Shown in pieces: positions 30,388 to 39,136 of a stretch of DNA of 64,000 nt. Position 1 is the first letter of the stretch; every line of letters begins with the position of its first letter. The translations under genes and the position numbers were made by a program. Source of the DNA: Jannaschia pagri (GTDB taxonomy: Bacteria > Pseudomonadota > Alphaproteobacteria > Rhodobacterales > Rhodobacteraceae); contig NZ_BPFH01000003.1 in assembly GCF_019655435.1 (NCBI RefSeq), forward strand, positions 496,001-560,000, written 5' to 3'. A model generated the notes under the pieces. That model was not told where the DNA came from. It saw nothing but the letters and a program-made list of their open reading frames with translations, and did not search any database.

Positions 30388-30412
30388 AGGCCGCGTCCGG
30401 GGGGCGCGGCCT
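30388..30412 (+). terminator. Hairpin between dctP and dctQ (attenuator-like)
   Basis: AGGCCGCG and CGCGGCCT enclose a 9-base loop, with a short TTGT after it. A hairpin here would stabilise the 3' end of dctP mRNA or partly stop transcription, giving more receptor than membrane subunits. Confidence 0.5.
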
Positions 30413-30431
30413 TGTCATATGGGGATGCGGC

Positions 30432-31007
30432 ATGTTGGGACGGATCGTGGAGGCCTTGGCGCGCCTCCTTGCACTCTTGGGCGGTTTGGTGCTGAGCGCG
30501 CTGATCATCATGACCTGCCTATCCATCACCGGGCGCTGGTTGAACGGCGTGCTCCATTCCGATCTGTTGGAGGGCGGGGTGCTCTCCACCTGGTTGCTGG
30601 CCCTGGGCATCGGTCCGATCAACGGGGATTTCGAGTTGGTCGAGGCGGGCATGGCCTTTGTCATCTTCGCCTTCCTGCCGATCACCCAGTTGCGGAGCGG
30701 CCATGCCTCGGTCGATATCTTCACCGCGCGGTTGGGTGTCACGCCGAACCGGTGGCTGGCCGCGCTGTGGTCGGTTCTGTTTGCCGCCATTCTAATCCTG
30801 ATCTCTGTGCAGCTTTGGGCCGGGACAGAGGCCAAGATGCGCTATGGTGAGACGACCTATCTTATCCAGTTTCCGATCTGGTGGGCCTATGCCGCTGCTT
30901 TGGTCGGGGCCTGCGTCGCCGCTGTGACCGCGATCTATGTGGCCCTGGCACGGGTGGCCGAGGTCGTGACCGGCGCCACCATTCTGGCCGATGGAGCGGA
31001 CCAGTGA
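30432..31007 (+). CDS. dctQ: TRAP transporter small permease, DctQ family
   Basis: A 191-residue membrane protein with four helices (about 12-35, 55-78, 98-118, 138-160) typical of DctQ: ITGRWLNGVLHSDLLEGG, the LRSGHASVDIFTARL segment, and IQFPIWWAYAAALVG. It pairs with the DctM subunit, whose gene overlaps its stop (GTGA). Start ATG 30432. Confidence 0.9.
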   Translation: MLGRIVEALARLLALLGGLVLSALIIMTCLSITGRWLNGVLHSDLLEGGVLSTWLLALGIGPINGDFELVEAGMAFVIFAFLPITQLRSGHASVDIFTARLGVTPNRWLAALWSVLFAAILILISVQLWAGTEAKMRYGETTYLIQFPIWWAYAAALVGACVAAVTAIYVALARVAEVVTGATILADGADQ

Positions 31008-32491
31008 GCGACCTGGAAATCGGCCTCTATTCCTTTCCGGCCTTGCTGATCATGATCTTTCTGCGCGTGCCCATCGGCCTCGCCATGTTCGTGACGGGCC
31101 TGGTGGGCCTGTACTTGGTGACGGGCGGCAATACGGTCGCGCTGAGCCGATTGAAGAACGAGACCTATTCGACATTCTCCTCTTACTCGCTTTCGATCGT
31201 GCCGATGTTCCTGCTGATGGGGCATTTCGCGACCCTGGGCGGTATGTCCAGCGCGCTGTTCCGCGCGGCTGAGGGGTTCCTGGGCCATCGGCGAGGAGGT
31301 GTGGCCATGGCCTCCATCGGGGCCTGTGCGGGCTTCGGCGCGATCTGCGGGTCTTCGCTGGCCACGGCGGCCACCATGGGGCGCGTCGCCCTGCCAGAGC
31401 TGAAGCGCTACGGCTATGAGGGCGGGTTTTCCCAGGCGACCTTGGCGGCGGGCGGGACGCTGGGCATTCTGATCCCGCCCTCGGTCGTCCTGGTGATCTA
31501 TGCCATTCTGACGGAGCAGAACATCGCCAAGCTGTTCTTGGCCGCCTTCGTGCCCGGCCTGCTGGCGGCGCTTGGATATGTGCTGGCGATCTCGATCTAT
31601 GTCCGACTGAACCCTGATGCGGCGGGCACGCGCCCCGCGATCCCCATGGGCGAGCGGCTGAAGCGGTTGGGCGCGGTCTGGCCGGTCCTCTTGGTATTCG
31701 TGTCCGTGGTGGGCGGTATCTATGGCGGTATCTTCACCCCGACCGAGGCGGCGGCCGTGGGCGCGCTTGGCACGGCGCTGATTGCGCTGGCCAACGGTGG
31801 GCTGACCGGCAAGACCCTGATCGAGAGCTTCATGGTCACGGCCAAATCCACGGCGATGATCTTTTTCATCGTGCTGGGCGCGGCGATCTACAATGGGTTC
31901 CTGGCCCTGACCCAAGTTCCACAGGAGATGTCGACCTGGGTCGTGTCCCAGGGTTATGCGCCGATCACGGTCCTTCTGGTGATCCTGCTGTTTTACCTGG
32001 TGTTCGGCTGTCTGATGGATTCGCTGTCGATGATCCTGCTGACGGTGCCGATCTTCTTCCCGGTGATCTCGGCGCTGGATTTCGGGTTGGTCGATCTGAT
32101 CACGATGCAGCACGAAGCGGCGCGCGCGGCCCTTGCCTCAGTCACGGATCTAGCGCCCGATGTGCGGGCCGAGATCGAGGCGCTGATCGCCGCTGGGGCC
32201 GAGATCCCTCGCGAGTTGCAGCGCGCCATCGACATCCGCGTGACTGAGGGTGTGGTGAACCGCATCGCCGCCGAGCAGACGGCCATCTGGTTCGGCATCC
32301 TGGTGCTGATCGTGGTCGAGGTCGGGTTGATCACGCCGCCGGTTGGCATGAACCTATTCGTCATCAATGCGATGGATAAGGCGACGCCAATGCTCCAGAC
32401 CTATAAGTCGGTGCTGTATTTCGTCGGCTCCGACATTGTGCGCGTGGGGATTCTGGTGGCCTTTCCAGCGATCACGTTGTTCTTGTTGTGA
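31004..32491 (+). CDS. dctM: TRAP transporter large permease, DctM family, with an internal insertion
   Basis: A 495-residue Na+-coupled transporter subunit. Family segments include LRVPIGLAMFVTGLVGLYL, GGMSSALFRAAEGFLGH, GTLGILIPPSVVLVIYAILTE, FTPTEAAAVGA and GLITPPVGMNLFVIN. DctM proteins are usually near 430 residues. The extra length lies between PIFFPVISALDFG (about 347-359) and IWFGILV (about 428): some 65 residues, helical and charged, not seen in standard DctM. Start GTG 31004 overlaps dctQ; the longer upstream frame lies in dctQ. Confidence 0.9.
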   Translation: MSDLEIGLYSFPALLIMIFLRVPIGLAMFVTGLVGLYLVTGGNTVALSRLKNETYSTFSSYSLSIVPMFLLMGHFATLGGMSSALFRAAEGFLGHRRGGVAMASIGACAGFGAICGSSLATAATMGRVALPELKRYGYEGGFSQATLAAGGTLGILIPPSVVLVIYAILTEQNIAKLFLAAFVPGLLAALGYVLAISIYVRLNPDAAGTRPAIPMGERLKRLGAVWPVLLVFVSVVGGIYGGIFTPTEAAAVGALGTALIALANGGLTGKTLIESFMVTAKSTAMIFFIVLGAAIYNGFLALTQVPQEMSTWVVSQGYAPITVLLVILLFYLVFGCLMDSLSMILLTVPIFFPVISALDFGLVDLITMQHEAARAALASVTDLAPDVRAEIEALIAAGAEIPRELQRAIDIRVTEGVVNRIAAEQTAIWFGILVLIVVEVGLITPPVGMNLFVINAMDKATPMLQTYKSVLYFVGSDIVRVGILVAFPAITLFLL

Positions 32492-32496
32492 GGGGC

Positions 32497-32558
32497 GGGG
32501 GGGCCAGCCCCCCGCTCGCTACGCTCGCCCCCCCGGCATATTTCGGGAACATCGAAGG
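32497..32558 (+). repeat. Dispersed intergenic repeat, copy B
   Basis: A GC stem (GGGGGG, loop CCAG, CCCCCC at 32498-32513), a short CGCTCGCTACGCTCG spacer, then the core GCATATTTC..GGAACATCGAAGG at 32536-32558. The 3' end of the core runs into AAGGAGGG, which serves as the ribosome-binding site of the dehydratase gene at 32567. Confidence 0.65.
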
Positions 32559-32566
32559 AGGGTGCC

Positions 32567-33535
32567 ATGTTCGATCTGTCTGAGCTTGAAGCCGCAGCGG
32601 AGGTGGTGCACCGGACGGTACCGGCCTCGCCCGCCCTGCGCTGGCCCCTCTTGTCTGAGGCCGTGGGTGCGGATGTGGTGGTCAAGCATGAGAACCACCT
32701 GCCGACCGGGGCTTTCAAGGTGCGCGGCGGCGTGACCTTTGTGGATTGGTTGCGGCGGACGCATCCGGACAGTCCAGGCATCATTACGGCCACACGGGGC
32801 AACCATGGGCAAAGCCAGGCGCGCGCCGCCGTGGCCGCCGGGCTGCGGGCGGTGGTCTATGTGCCCGAAGGGAACTCGGTCGAGAAGAACGCCGCCATGC
32901 GCGCCTGGGGCGCCGATCTGCGGATCTTTGGCGCGGACTTCGACGTCGCGCGGGAGGAGGCCTTTCGCGTCGCCGAGGATGAGGGGCTGACCATCGTGCC
33001 GCCCTTCCACAAGGAGTTGGTGCGCGGTGTCGCCACCTATGGCTGGGAGTTGTTGTCCGCCCATCCTGAGATCGAGGTGCTCTATGTGCCTATCGGCTGT
33101 GGGTCGGGCATCTGTGGTTGTATCGCCGCGCGGGATGCCCTGGGCCACAAGGCCGAGATCGTCGGCGTCGTGTCCGAGAACGCCAATGGCGCCAAGCTGT
33201 CGGTGGAGGCCGGGCGGCTGATCGAGACCAATTCTGCGGCAACCTTTGCTGACGGTATGGCGGTGCGGATTCCCGTTCAGGCGGCGTTCGACATCTACTC
33301 CAAGGGGGCCGCGCGGATCATCCAGGTGTCTGATGCGGAGGTGGCCGAGGCGATCCGGCTCTATTGGTCGGCCACCCATAACGCCGCTGAGGGCGCGGGG
33401 GCTGCGCCGCTGGCGGGTCTGATGCAGGAGCGGGCGGCCATGGCCGGGCGAACGGTCGCGGTGATCCACTGCGGGGGCAACATTGACGCCCCTAAATTCG
33501 CGACCGTGTTGAACGGGGGGATACCCGCGCCCTAG
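32567..33535 (+). CDS. Threonine dehydratase-like PLP enzyme (fold type II)
   Basis: A 322-residue tryptophan-synthase-beta-fold PLP enzyme. The Schiff-base lysine is in TGAFKVRGG (about Lys51); TRGNHGQSQARAA binds the substrate carboxylate and CGSGICG binds the PLP phosphate. Close to serine/threonine dehydratases and the EutB-type dehydratases of hydroxyectoine breakdown. No ect or eut genes are present, and its position after a TRAP transporter suggests deamination of a hydroxyamino acid. Start ATG follows a strong GGAGG provided by repeat copy B. Confidence 0.8.
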   Translation: MFDLSELEAAAEVVHRTVPASPALRWPLLSEAVGADVVVKHENHLPTGAFKVRGGVTFVDWLRRTHPDSPGIITATRGNHGQSQARAAVAAGLRAVVYVPEGNSVEKNAAMRAWGADLRIFGADFDVAREEAFRVAEDEGLTIVPPFHKELVRGVATYGWELLSAHPEIEVLYVPIGCGSGICGCIAARDALGHKAEIVGVVSENANGAKLSVEAGRLIETNSAATFADGMAVRIPVQAAFDIYSKGAARIIQVSDAEVAEAIRLYWSATHNAAEGAGAAPLAGLMQERAAMAGRTVAVIHCGGNIDAPKFATVLNGGIPAP

Positions 33536-33542
33536 GGCGCCC

Positions 33543-34442
33543 TTAGGGCCGCTGAACCCCGTTCCGCACCAGCGTCACGCGATAGATCGAGGTGGTCGCG
33601 GTGATATAGAGTTGGTGCTTCGCCCGCCCGCCAAAGCAGACGTTGGACACCAGTTCTGGCACGAGGATCTTGCCCAGAAGGCGACCGTCCGGCGCGATGC
33701 AGTGGACGCCATCGGCGGCGGAGGACCAGATGTTGCCATCCGCGTCCAGCCGGAAGCCATCGGCGCAACCCGGCGCGATGGTGTGGAAGTGCCGCCCGTT
33801 GGAGCAGGTCCCGTCGGCGGCCACGTCATAGACGCGGATATGCTGCGCATCGTCCGAGAACATGCGGCCCGTGTCGGCGACGTAGAGCAGGCTCTCGTCC
33901 GGGGAGAAGGCCAGTCCATTGGGCGCGTTCATATCGTCGACCATGACGTCCAGTGCGCCGGTGTCGGGGTTGGCGCGATAGACCACGAGGGGGTTCTGAG
34001 GCTCCGACTTGAAGCCTTCGTAGTCGGTCATGATCCCGTAGTGGGGGTCGCTGAACCAGATCGTGCCGTCGGACTTCACCACCACATCGTTGGGGGAGTT
34101 CAGCGGTTTGCCGCCATAGCTGTCGGCGATGACGGTGATGGAGCCATCGTGTTCCGTCCGGGTGACGCGGCGGGTGCCATGCTCGCAGGAGATGAGCCGC
34201 CCTTGCAGGTCGCGGGTGTGGCCGTTCGAGTAGTTGGAGTGTGCGCGGAAGGTCGTGATCCCGTCCGTCTCGGACCAGCGCAGGATGCGATTGTTGGGGA
34301 TGTCCGAGAATAGCAGGCAATTGCGGTCGCCGAACCAGACGGGCCCTTCGACCCAGTCGAACCCGGTGGCCAGTTGTTTGACCGGGGCATTGCCCAGGAC
34401 GAAGCGGTCGAAGGCGGGGTCGTGGCTTTCGAAAAATGACAT
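33543..34442 (-). CDS. SMP-30/gluconolactonase/LRE family hydrolase
   Basis: A 299-residue six-bladed beta-propeller lactonase. Metal ligands are expected in WVEGPVWFGD (Glu), LNSPNDVVVKSDGTIWFSDP (Asn) and APNGLAFSPDESLLYVADT (Asp). It would hydrolyse an aldonolactone to the aldonic acid, fitting the adjacent idonate and gluconate enzymes. Start ATG 34442 (MSFFES) follows GGAGGC; an in-frame upstream extension of about 100 residues has no family sequence. It lies 11 bases downstream of idnD, so the two form one transcript. Confidence 0.85.
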   Translation of the reverse strand: MSFFESHDPAFDRFVLGNAPVKQLATGFDWVEGPVWFGDRNCLLFSDIPNNRILRWSETDGITTFRAHSNYSNGHTRDLQGRLISCEHGTRRVTRTEHDGSITVIADSYGGKPLNSPNDVVVKSDGTIWFSDPHYGIMTDYEGFKSEPQNPLVVYRANPDTGALDVMVDDMNAPNGLAFSPDESLLYVADTGRMFSDDAQHIRVYDVAADGTCSNGRHFHTIAPGCADGFRLDADGNIWSSAADGVHCIAPDGRLLGKILVPELVSNVCFGGRAKHQLYITATTSIYRVTLVRNGVQRP

Positions 34443-34453
34443 GGGCAGCCTCC

Positions 34454-35497
34454 TTACGCCGTGAAGTCGATTTGCGCCTTCATGGCGCGGGATCGGTCGC
34501 CCGCGACCTCGAAGGCGGTCAGGGCCTCGGCCAGGGGGTAGGTCTGGGTGATGAGCGGCTTCACGTCGATGAGACCCTTTTGCATCAAGCTGACGCCGGT
34601 GTGAAACTCCGGATGGAAGCGGAAAGAGCCGATGTGCGACAGCTCCTTCGCGGTCATGGCCTGGGTGGGCAGGGTCATGTCGCCGCCGAGGCCCAGTTGC
34701 ACGATCTTGCCGCAGGGTTTCATGGCGGGGATGGCGGCGGCGAGGGCAGGGGCCGCGCCGGAGCATTCGAAGAGGACGTCAAAGGCCCCCTTGTCGGCTG
34801 TATAGGCATCCAGGTTTTCTTGGGTCATGTTGATGACCTCATCGGCGCCTACGGTCTTGGCCAGGCCCAGGGTAAAATCGCTCAGGTCGGTGGCAACCAC
34901 CAGATCCGCCCCCGCCCGCCGGGCGGCCAGGATCGACAGCGTTCCTATGGGGCCGCAGCCTGTGACCAGGACCGACTTGCCCACCAGGTCCCCCGCTTGG
35001 CGCATGGCGTGCAGGCAGACGGCCAGTGGCTCGCCCATGGCGGCTTCACCCGGCGTCAGGCCGGTGGCATCGGCACATTGGGACGCTTCTGCGACCAGGT
35101 GCTGCCGAAAGGCGCCCTGGATGTGCGGGAAGGGCATGGCAGAGCCGTAGAACCGCATGTTCAGACAATGGTTCGGCTGCCCGGCCAGGCAGAACTTGCA
35201 GGCGCCACAGGGGCGCGAAGGGGAGACGGCGACCAATTGCCCCTCAGACAGGCCCGTCACGCCCTCGCCCAGTGCTGTGATCCGGCCCGAGACCTCGTGG
35301 CCAAGGACCATAGGCTCCTTCACGCGGATGGCCGTGCCGATGCCGCCGTGCTGATAATAGTGCAGGTCTGAGCCGCAGATGCCGCCTGCCTCCATGGCGA
35401 TCGCGACCTGACCGGGGCCGGGGGCCTCAATGGGGCGATCCTCCAGCCGCAGGTCGCGGGCGGCGTGAATGACGATGGCGGTATTTGCGGTGGTCAT
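34454..35497 (-). CDS. idnD: L-idonate 5-dehydrogenase, zinc-dependent MDR family
   Basis: A 347-residue medium-chain dehydrogenase oxidising L-idonate to 5-keto-D-gluconate with NAD(P). Catalytic zinc ligands lie in GGICGSDLHYYQHGG and LGHEVSG, structural zinc cysteines in CGACKFCLAGQPNHC, and the nucleotide site in VLVTGCGPIG. The NMRFYGSAMPFPHIQGAF segment is characteristic of idonate dehydrogenases. It is transcribed away from idnO and gntK with a GntR-type operator between them. Confidence 0.85.
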   Translation of the reverse strand: MTTANTAIVIHAARDLRLEDRPIEAPGPGQVAIAMEAGGICGSDLHYYQHGGIGTAIRVKEPMVLGHEVSGRITALGEGVTGLSEGQLVAVSPSRPCGACKFCLAGQPNHCLNMRFYGSAMPFPHIQGAFRQHLVAEASQCADATGLTPGEAAMGEPLAVCLHAMRQAGDLVGKSVLVTGCGPIGTLSILAARRAGADLVVATDLSDFTLGLAKTVGADEVINMTQENLDAYTADKGAFDVLFECSGAAPALAAAIPAMKPCGKIVQLGLGGDMTLPTQAMTAKELSHIGSFRFHPEFHTGVSLMQKGLIDVKPLITQTYPLAEALTAFEVAGDRSRAMKAQIDFTA

Positions 35498-35534
35498 CGG
35501 TTTCCCTCGGGGTGGCCGCTTGCGCAGCGGAGAA

Positions 35535-35550
35535 ATGTTAGCGATAACTT
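35535..35550. promoter_or_regulatory. GntR/IdnR-type operator between idnD and idnO
   Basis: ATGTTAGCGATAACTT, differing at one base from the E. coli gluconate-operator consensus ATGTTA-N4-TAACAT bound by the LacI-family regulators GntR and IdnR. It is 37 bases upstream of the idnD start and 48 upstream of idnO, suited to control both. No LacI-family gene is in this window. Confidence 0.6.
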
Positions 35551-35597
35551 TATTCCGAGGCCCCGGCAGTGTCGAGGCGATAAACCGAGGAATTACG

Positions 35598-36365
35598 ATG
35601 AGCCTTCAATTGTTCGACCTGACCGGAAAACGGGCGCTGATAACCGGGTCGTCCCAGGGAATCGGATTTGCGCTGGCGCGGGGGCTTGCTGCAGCGGGCG
35701 CTTCGGTCGTGCTGAACGGGCGGGATTCCGCCAAGCTGGACGCCGCCGCCGAGACGCTGCGGGGCGAGGGGGCGACGGTCGAGACACTGGCCTTTGATGC
35801 AACCGACCATGTCGCCGTGCGCGCCGCGGTGGATGGGTTCGAGGCCGAGACGGGCGCCATCGACATCCTGGTCAACAACGCTGGGATGCAGCACCGCACG
35901 CCGCTGGAGGAATTCCCCGCCGATGCTTTTGAGCGGCTGCTGCAAACCAACATCGCGAGCGTATTCCACGTGGGTCAGGCCGTGGCCCGGCACATGATCG
36001 GCCGTGGCGCGGGCAAGATCGTCAACATCTGTTCGGTCCAGACGGCCTTGGCCCGTCCCGGCATCGCGCCTTATACCGCAACCAAGGGCGCGGTCGCGAA
36101 CCTGACCAAGGGGATGGCGACCGATTGGGCTAAGCATGGGCTGCAATGCAACGGATTGGCGCCGGGGTACTTTGAGACGCCGCTGAACCAGGCGCTGGTC
36201 GATGATCCGAAGTTCACCGAGTGGCTGTCCAATCGCACGCCCGCGGGCCGCTGGGGCAAGGTCGAGGAATTGGTCGGAACCTGCATCTTCCTGTCATCCG
36301 ACGCCTCCAGCTTCGTCAATGGCACCACCGTCTTCGTGGACGGCGGCATCACGGCCTCCCTATGA
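35598..36365 (+). CDS. idnO: SDR-family oxidoreductase, gluconate 5-dehydrogenase-like
   Basis: A 255-residue short-chain dehydrogenase that would reduce 5-keto-D-gluconate to D-gluconate. Cofactor motif TGSSQGIG near residue 16, NNAG near 91, catalytic Ser in CSVQTALARPGIAPYTATKG with YxxxK. C-terminal FVDGGITASL is typical. ATG 35598 follows GAGGAATTAC; a longer frame upstream runs into the operator region. It overlaps gntK by ATGA. Confidence 0.85.
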   Translation: MSLQLFDLTGKRALITGSSQGIGFALARGLAAAGASVVLNGRDSAKLDAAAETLRGEGATVETLAFDATDHVAVRAAVDGFEAETGAIDILVNNAGMQHRTPLEEFPADAFERLLQTNIASVFHVGQAVARHMIGRGAGKIVNICSVQTALARPGIAPYTATKGAVANLTKGMATDWAKHGLQCNGLAPGYFETPLNQALVDDPKFTEWLSNRTPAGRWGKVEELVGTCIFLSSDASSFVNGTTVFVDGGITASL

Positions 36366-36874
36366 CCCGCGCGTATGTGGTCATGGGCGTCTCTGGCTGC
36401 GGCAAGAGCACCATCGCAGAGAGCCTCGCCTCTGCGATGGGGGTGCCTTGGCTGGACGGGGACAGCCTGCATTCGGAGGCGAATATCGCCAAGATGGAGC
36501 GGGGCGAGCCGCTGACAGACGAAGATCGCGGCCCCTGGTTGGACCGGGTTGGGCGGCGCTTGGCCAGTGGCGAGGCGCGGATTATCGCGTGTTCGGCGCT
36601 CAAGCGGGCCTATCGCCAGCGGATCACCGGGGCGGCGGGGATCCGCGTGACGTTCCTGTTTCTCGATGGCGCCTACGAGGTCCTGCAAAAGCGTATGGCC
36701 GCGCGGACGGGACATTTCATGCCGACGACCTTGCTGGACTCTCAGTTGGACACCTTGGAGCGGCCCGGCGCCGATGAGGACGTGATCCGGGTCGATATCG
36801 ACCAAACGCCGGAGGAGATCGTTGCCGAATTTCTGGACGCGCTCGGGCTGAAAGATCCTGTGAGAGCAGGCTAG
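36362..36874 (+). CDS. gntK: Gluconokinase
   Basis: A 170-residue P-loop kinase phosphorylating D-gluconate to 6-phosphogluconate for the Entner-Doudoroff or pentose phosphate pathway. Walker A GVSGCGKS at residues 9-16; DGDSLHSEANIAKMERGEPLTDEDRGPWL and CSALKRAYR are gluconokinase signatures; HFMPTTLLDSQLDTLE follows. Start ATG overlaps the idnO stop. Ends convergently, overlapping the creatininase-family gene by 4 bases. Confidence 0.92.
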   Translation: MTRAYVVMGVSGCGKSTIAESLASAMGVPWLDGDSLHSEANIAKMERGEPLTDEDRGPWLDRVGRRLASGEARIIACSALKRAYRQRITGAAGIRVTFLFLDGAYEVLQKRMAARTGHFMPTTLLDSQLDTLERPGADEDVIRVDIDQTPEEIVAEFLDALGLKDPVRAG

Positions 36875-37635
36875 AACAGCGGCTGTGCGACGACCTGCTT
36901 GGCCAGGTCGATGAACCCCTCGGCCTGATGTTTGGCCAGCCGATGGCCCTTCTCGGCGGTTGCGAGATGGGCTTCGCCCACAACGCCATGGGGCGACAAG
37001 TCCGAGGCGATCCAGCCGTAGGACGTCGGCCCGATGGGCGGGATCGCAGCGGTTTCGGCGGTCGATCTGAAGTCCTGGGCCTTGGTCATATCCACCGTCT
37101 CGGGCCGAAAGGCGCGCATCAACGATGTCTCTCGATCCCCGCCGTGGATGCCGAATTGGGCCTCCTGATCCGAGAACATGCCATCGGGTGCGCCAAAGCT
37201 CATCCATTGGCATTTGACGGCCAACATATCGGCCTGCACCCGCAACTCCCGACTAAGGATCGACACGAGGTCCAGGTTTCCGCCATGGGAATTCACCAGG
37301 ATGATCTTGCGAATGCCCGCCCGCGCCACCGACAGCCCGATCTCGGTCCAGGCGAGGAGGGCGGTTTCTGCCGTCAAGGTTAGCGTGCCCGCCGCCCAGA
37401 GGTGTTCATTCGACTTTCCGACCGCCTGGATCGGCAGGACGCGCAGATCGAGGTCGTCGGGGCAAGCGGCGCGCACGGCGTCCAACATACCCTGGGCGAT
37501 CAGCGTATCGGTCCCGACTGGTAGATGGGGGCCGTGCTGTTCGATGGCCGCCGTGGGCAGAACTGCGACGGCGGTCATCGGGTCCAGGTCGGTGAAGTCG
37601 GGCGCGCGCAGGTCGGCCCAATCGCGATAGCTCAT
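36871..37635 (-). CDS. Creatininase family amidohydrolase
   Basis: A 254-residue metallohydrolase of the creatininase/MftE family. Metal ligands appear in EQHGPHLPVGTDT and NSHGGN. C-terminal glutamate-rich region IHGGDRETS is also typical. Family members open cyclic amides such as creatinine or act on formamidopyrimidines. Start ATG 37635 overlaps the dioxygenase stop (ATGA); the open frame upstream has no family sequence. Last gene of a four-gene minus-strand operon (39718 to 36871). Confidence 0.85.
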   Translation of the reverse strand: MSYRDWADLRAPDFTDLDPMTAVAVLPTAAIEQHGPHLPVGTDTLIAQGMLDAVRAACPDDLDLRVLPIQAVGKSNEHLWAAGTLTLTAETALLAWTEIGLSVARAGIRKIILVNSHGGNLDLVSILSRELRVQADMLAVKCQWMSFGAPDGMFSDQEAQFGIHGGDRETSLMRAFRPETVDMTKAQDFRSTAETAAIPPIGPTSYGWIASDLSPHGVVGEAHLATAEKGHRLAKHQAEGFIDLAKQVVAQPLF

Positions 37636-38546
37636 CCCGCCTCCTTCGGCGCATAGGTCGCGTCGAGCCGCGATTGTAGGTAGTCGGCGGCGCGAATGGC
37701 GGGATACTTGGGTGTGCCTGTTCCGGGTAGTGCTTCGACGAGCGTGTCGGGGTTCGCCTCGGTGAAAAAGGCTACCGAGCGGCGCTGTCGCTTGGGCGGC
37801 AGGACCCGATGCGGGGTCGAGACATAGATGTCGTTGGTCCAGCGCATCAGGCAATCGCCAATATTGACCACGTAGGCGTTGGGCACATGGGGCACGTCGG
37901 TCCAGTCACCGGCCCTCGGTTTGACCTGCAACCCCGGCTCCCCATCCGTGAGTAGCAGCGTAATCGCGCCGTAATCCGTGTGGGCACCTGCCCCGATCTC
38001 ATTCGCAACCCCCGTTGCAGGCGGATAGTGGAGCAGCCGCAGTGCCGACAGTGGTTCATCGAAGAGCGGCGCAAAATGGTCTGGGGGCAGGTCCAAGTCC
38101 CGCGCCAGGACCGACAGGATCCCAAGGGCCTGGGCCTGGGCCGCGTCGTAATAGGCCAGCATCGTGTCGCGAAAGCTGGGCAGGTCGGGCCATTGGTTCA
38201 GACCCCGAAACTGCTGGCCCAGTCGGGGGTCATCCTCGGCCAGATCATAGCCGATGTTGAAGGTCTGCTTGGTGTCGACCTCGGGCTGGGTTTCATCCAG
38301 GCTCTCGTCACCGGGCTTGCCCCAGCCCCGGAAGTGGGGCGTGTTGAGGATTGAAATCTTTTGCTTGTCTGCTTCGGGCAGATCAAAGACGGCGCCCGTC
38401 TGGGCAAAAACCGCGGTCCGCAGGTCCTGGGGGACCGAGGGGTTGGCAAGCAGGAAGAACCCCGTATCGCGCACAGCCCGTCCCATGTCGGCGGTCAGGC
38501 CGGGCAAATCGTGCGCGAAACGGCTCCAATCCAGAACGGGGATCAT
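37632..38546 (-). CDS. 2-oxoglutarate/Fe(II)-dependent dioxygenase, isopenicillin N synthase family
   Basis: A 304-residue non-haem iron oxygenase: DIOX_N region at the N terminus (PVLDWSRFAHD), iron ligands HTD in GAHTDYGAITLLL and the distal His in STPHRV, and the 2OG-binding RxS in RRSVAFF. It may hydroxylate or ring-modify the compound handled by the neighbouring creatininase-family hydrolase. Both ends overlap neighbours by 4 bases, so it is in a tight operon. Confidence 0.85.
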   Translation of the reverse strand: MIPVLDWSRFAHDLPGLTADMGRAVRDTGFFLLANPSVPQDLRTAVFAQTGAVFDLPEADKQKISILNTPHFRGWGKPGDESLDETQPEVDTKQTFNIGYDLAEDDPRLGQQFRGLNQWPDLPSFRDTMLAYYDAAQAQALGILSVLARDLDLPPDHFAPLFDEPLSALRLLHYPPATGVANEIGAGAHTDYGAITLLLTDGEPGLQVKPRAGDWTDVPHVPNAYVVNIGDCLMRWTNDIYVSTPHRVLPPKRQRRSVAFFTEANPDTLVEALPGTGTPKYPAIRAADYLQSRLDATYAPKEAG

Positions 38547-39136
38547 GCCAGCAGCCTATCCATCTTGGTGGCGACGTTGCTGAGGTGGGTCCCCCGAGTG
38601 CTGTCAGTGGAGCTGTCCATCAGGTAATGGGCGGCGAACACCGTCTTGCAGCGTTTGGCGCAGATGGCGCGCACACCGCGCGTCAGGGTTCGGCGACCCG
38701 GAGCGCCGATGAAGGTCGTCAACCAGCGGGAGGCGCCGCAGGTGGTAAAGACGCCAAGGCGCGTGATGTTGGTCAGGCCGGGGCGGATGTTCTCGCCGTC
38801 CCGGGGCATGATGAAGGCCACGCCAGGGACAAGAACCCGGTCCAGCCATCCCTTCAGCATCGCGGGCAAACCATACCACCAGGTCGGGTAGACGAAGATC
38901 AGTGTATCGGCCCATTTCACGTCGGCGACATCCTGTGCGACGGGTTCTTGGTTGAGACTCTCGTCGAGGTAGATGTCCAACTCATGGGCCGTCAGGACGG
39001 GTGAGAAGTTGGAGCGGTAGAGGTCTCGGACGCGGTATTCCGCTCCGGCCTTGTCCAGCTTTTCCTTCACCAAGGACAGGATACCGGCCGTAAAGCTGTC
39101 CTCCTTGGGGTGGCAGAAGATGACGAGCGCGCGCAT
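38543..39136 (-). CDS. NAD(P)H-dependent oxidoreductase, flavodoxin fold (MdaB/KefF-like)
   Basis: A 197-residue FMN/FAD reductase of the NQO1-like family. HPKEDSFTAGIL forms the flavin phosphate loop near residue 9, and TLIFVYPTWWYGLPAMLKGWLDRVLVPG is the family's flavin ring and dimer segment. A paralogue sits immediately upstream, one base away. Likely supplies electrons for the adjacent oxygenase or detoxifies quinones. Confidence 0.82.
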   Translation of the reverse strand: MRALVIFCHPKEDSFTAGILSLVKEKLDKAGAEYRVRDLYRSNFSPVLTAHELDIYLDESLNQEPVAQDVADVKWADTLIFVYPTWWYGLPAMLKGWLDRVLVPGVAFIMPRDGENIRPGLTNITRLGVFTTCGASRWLTTFIGAPGRRTLTRGVRAICAKRCKTVFAAHYLMDSSTDSTRGTHLSNVATKMDRLLA

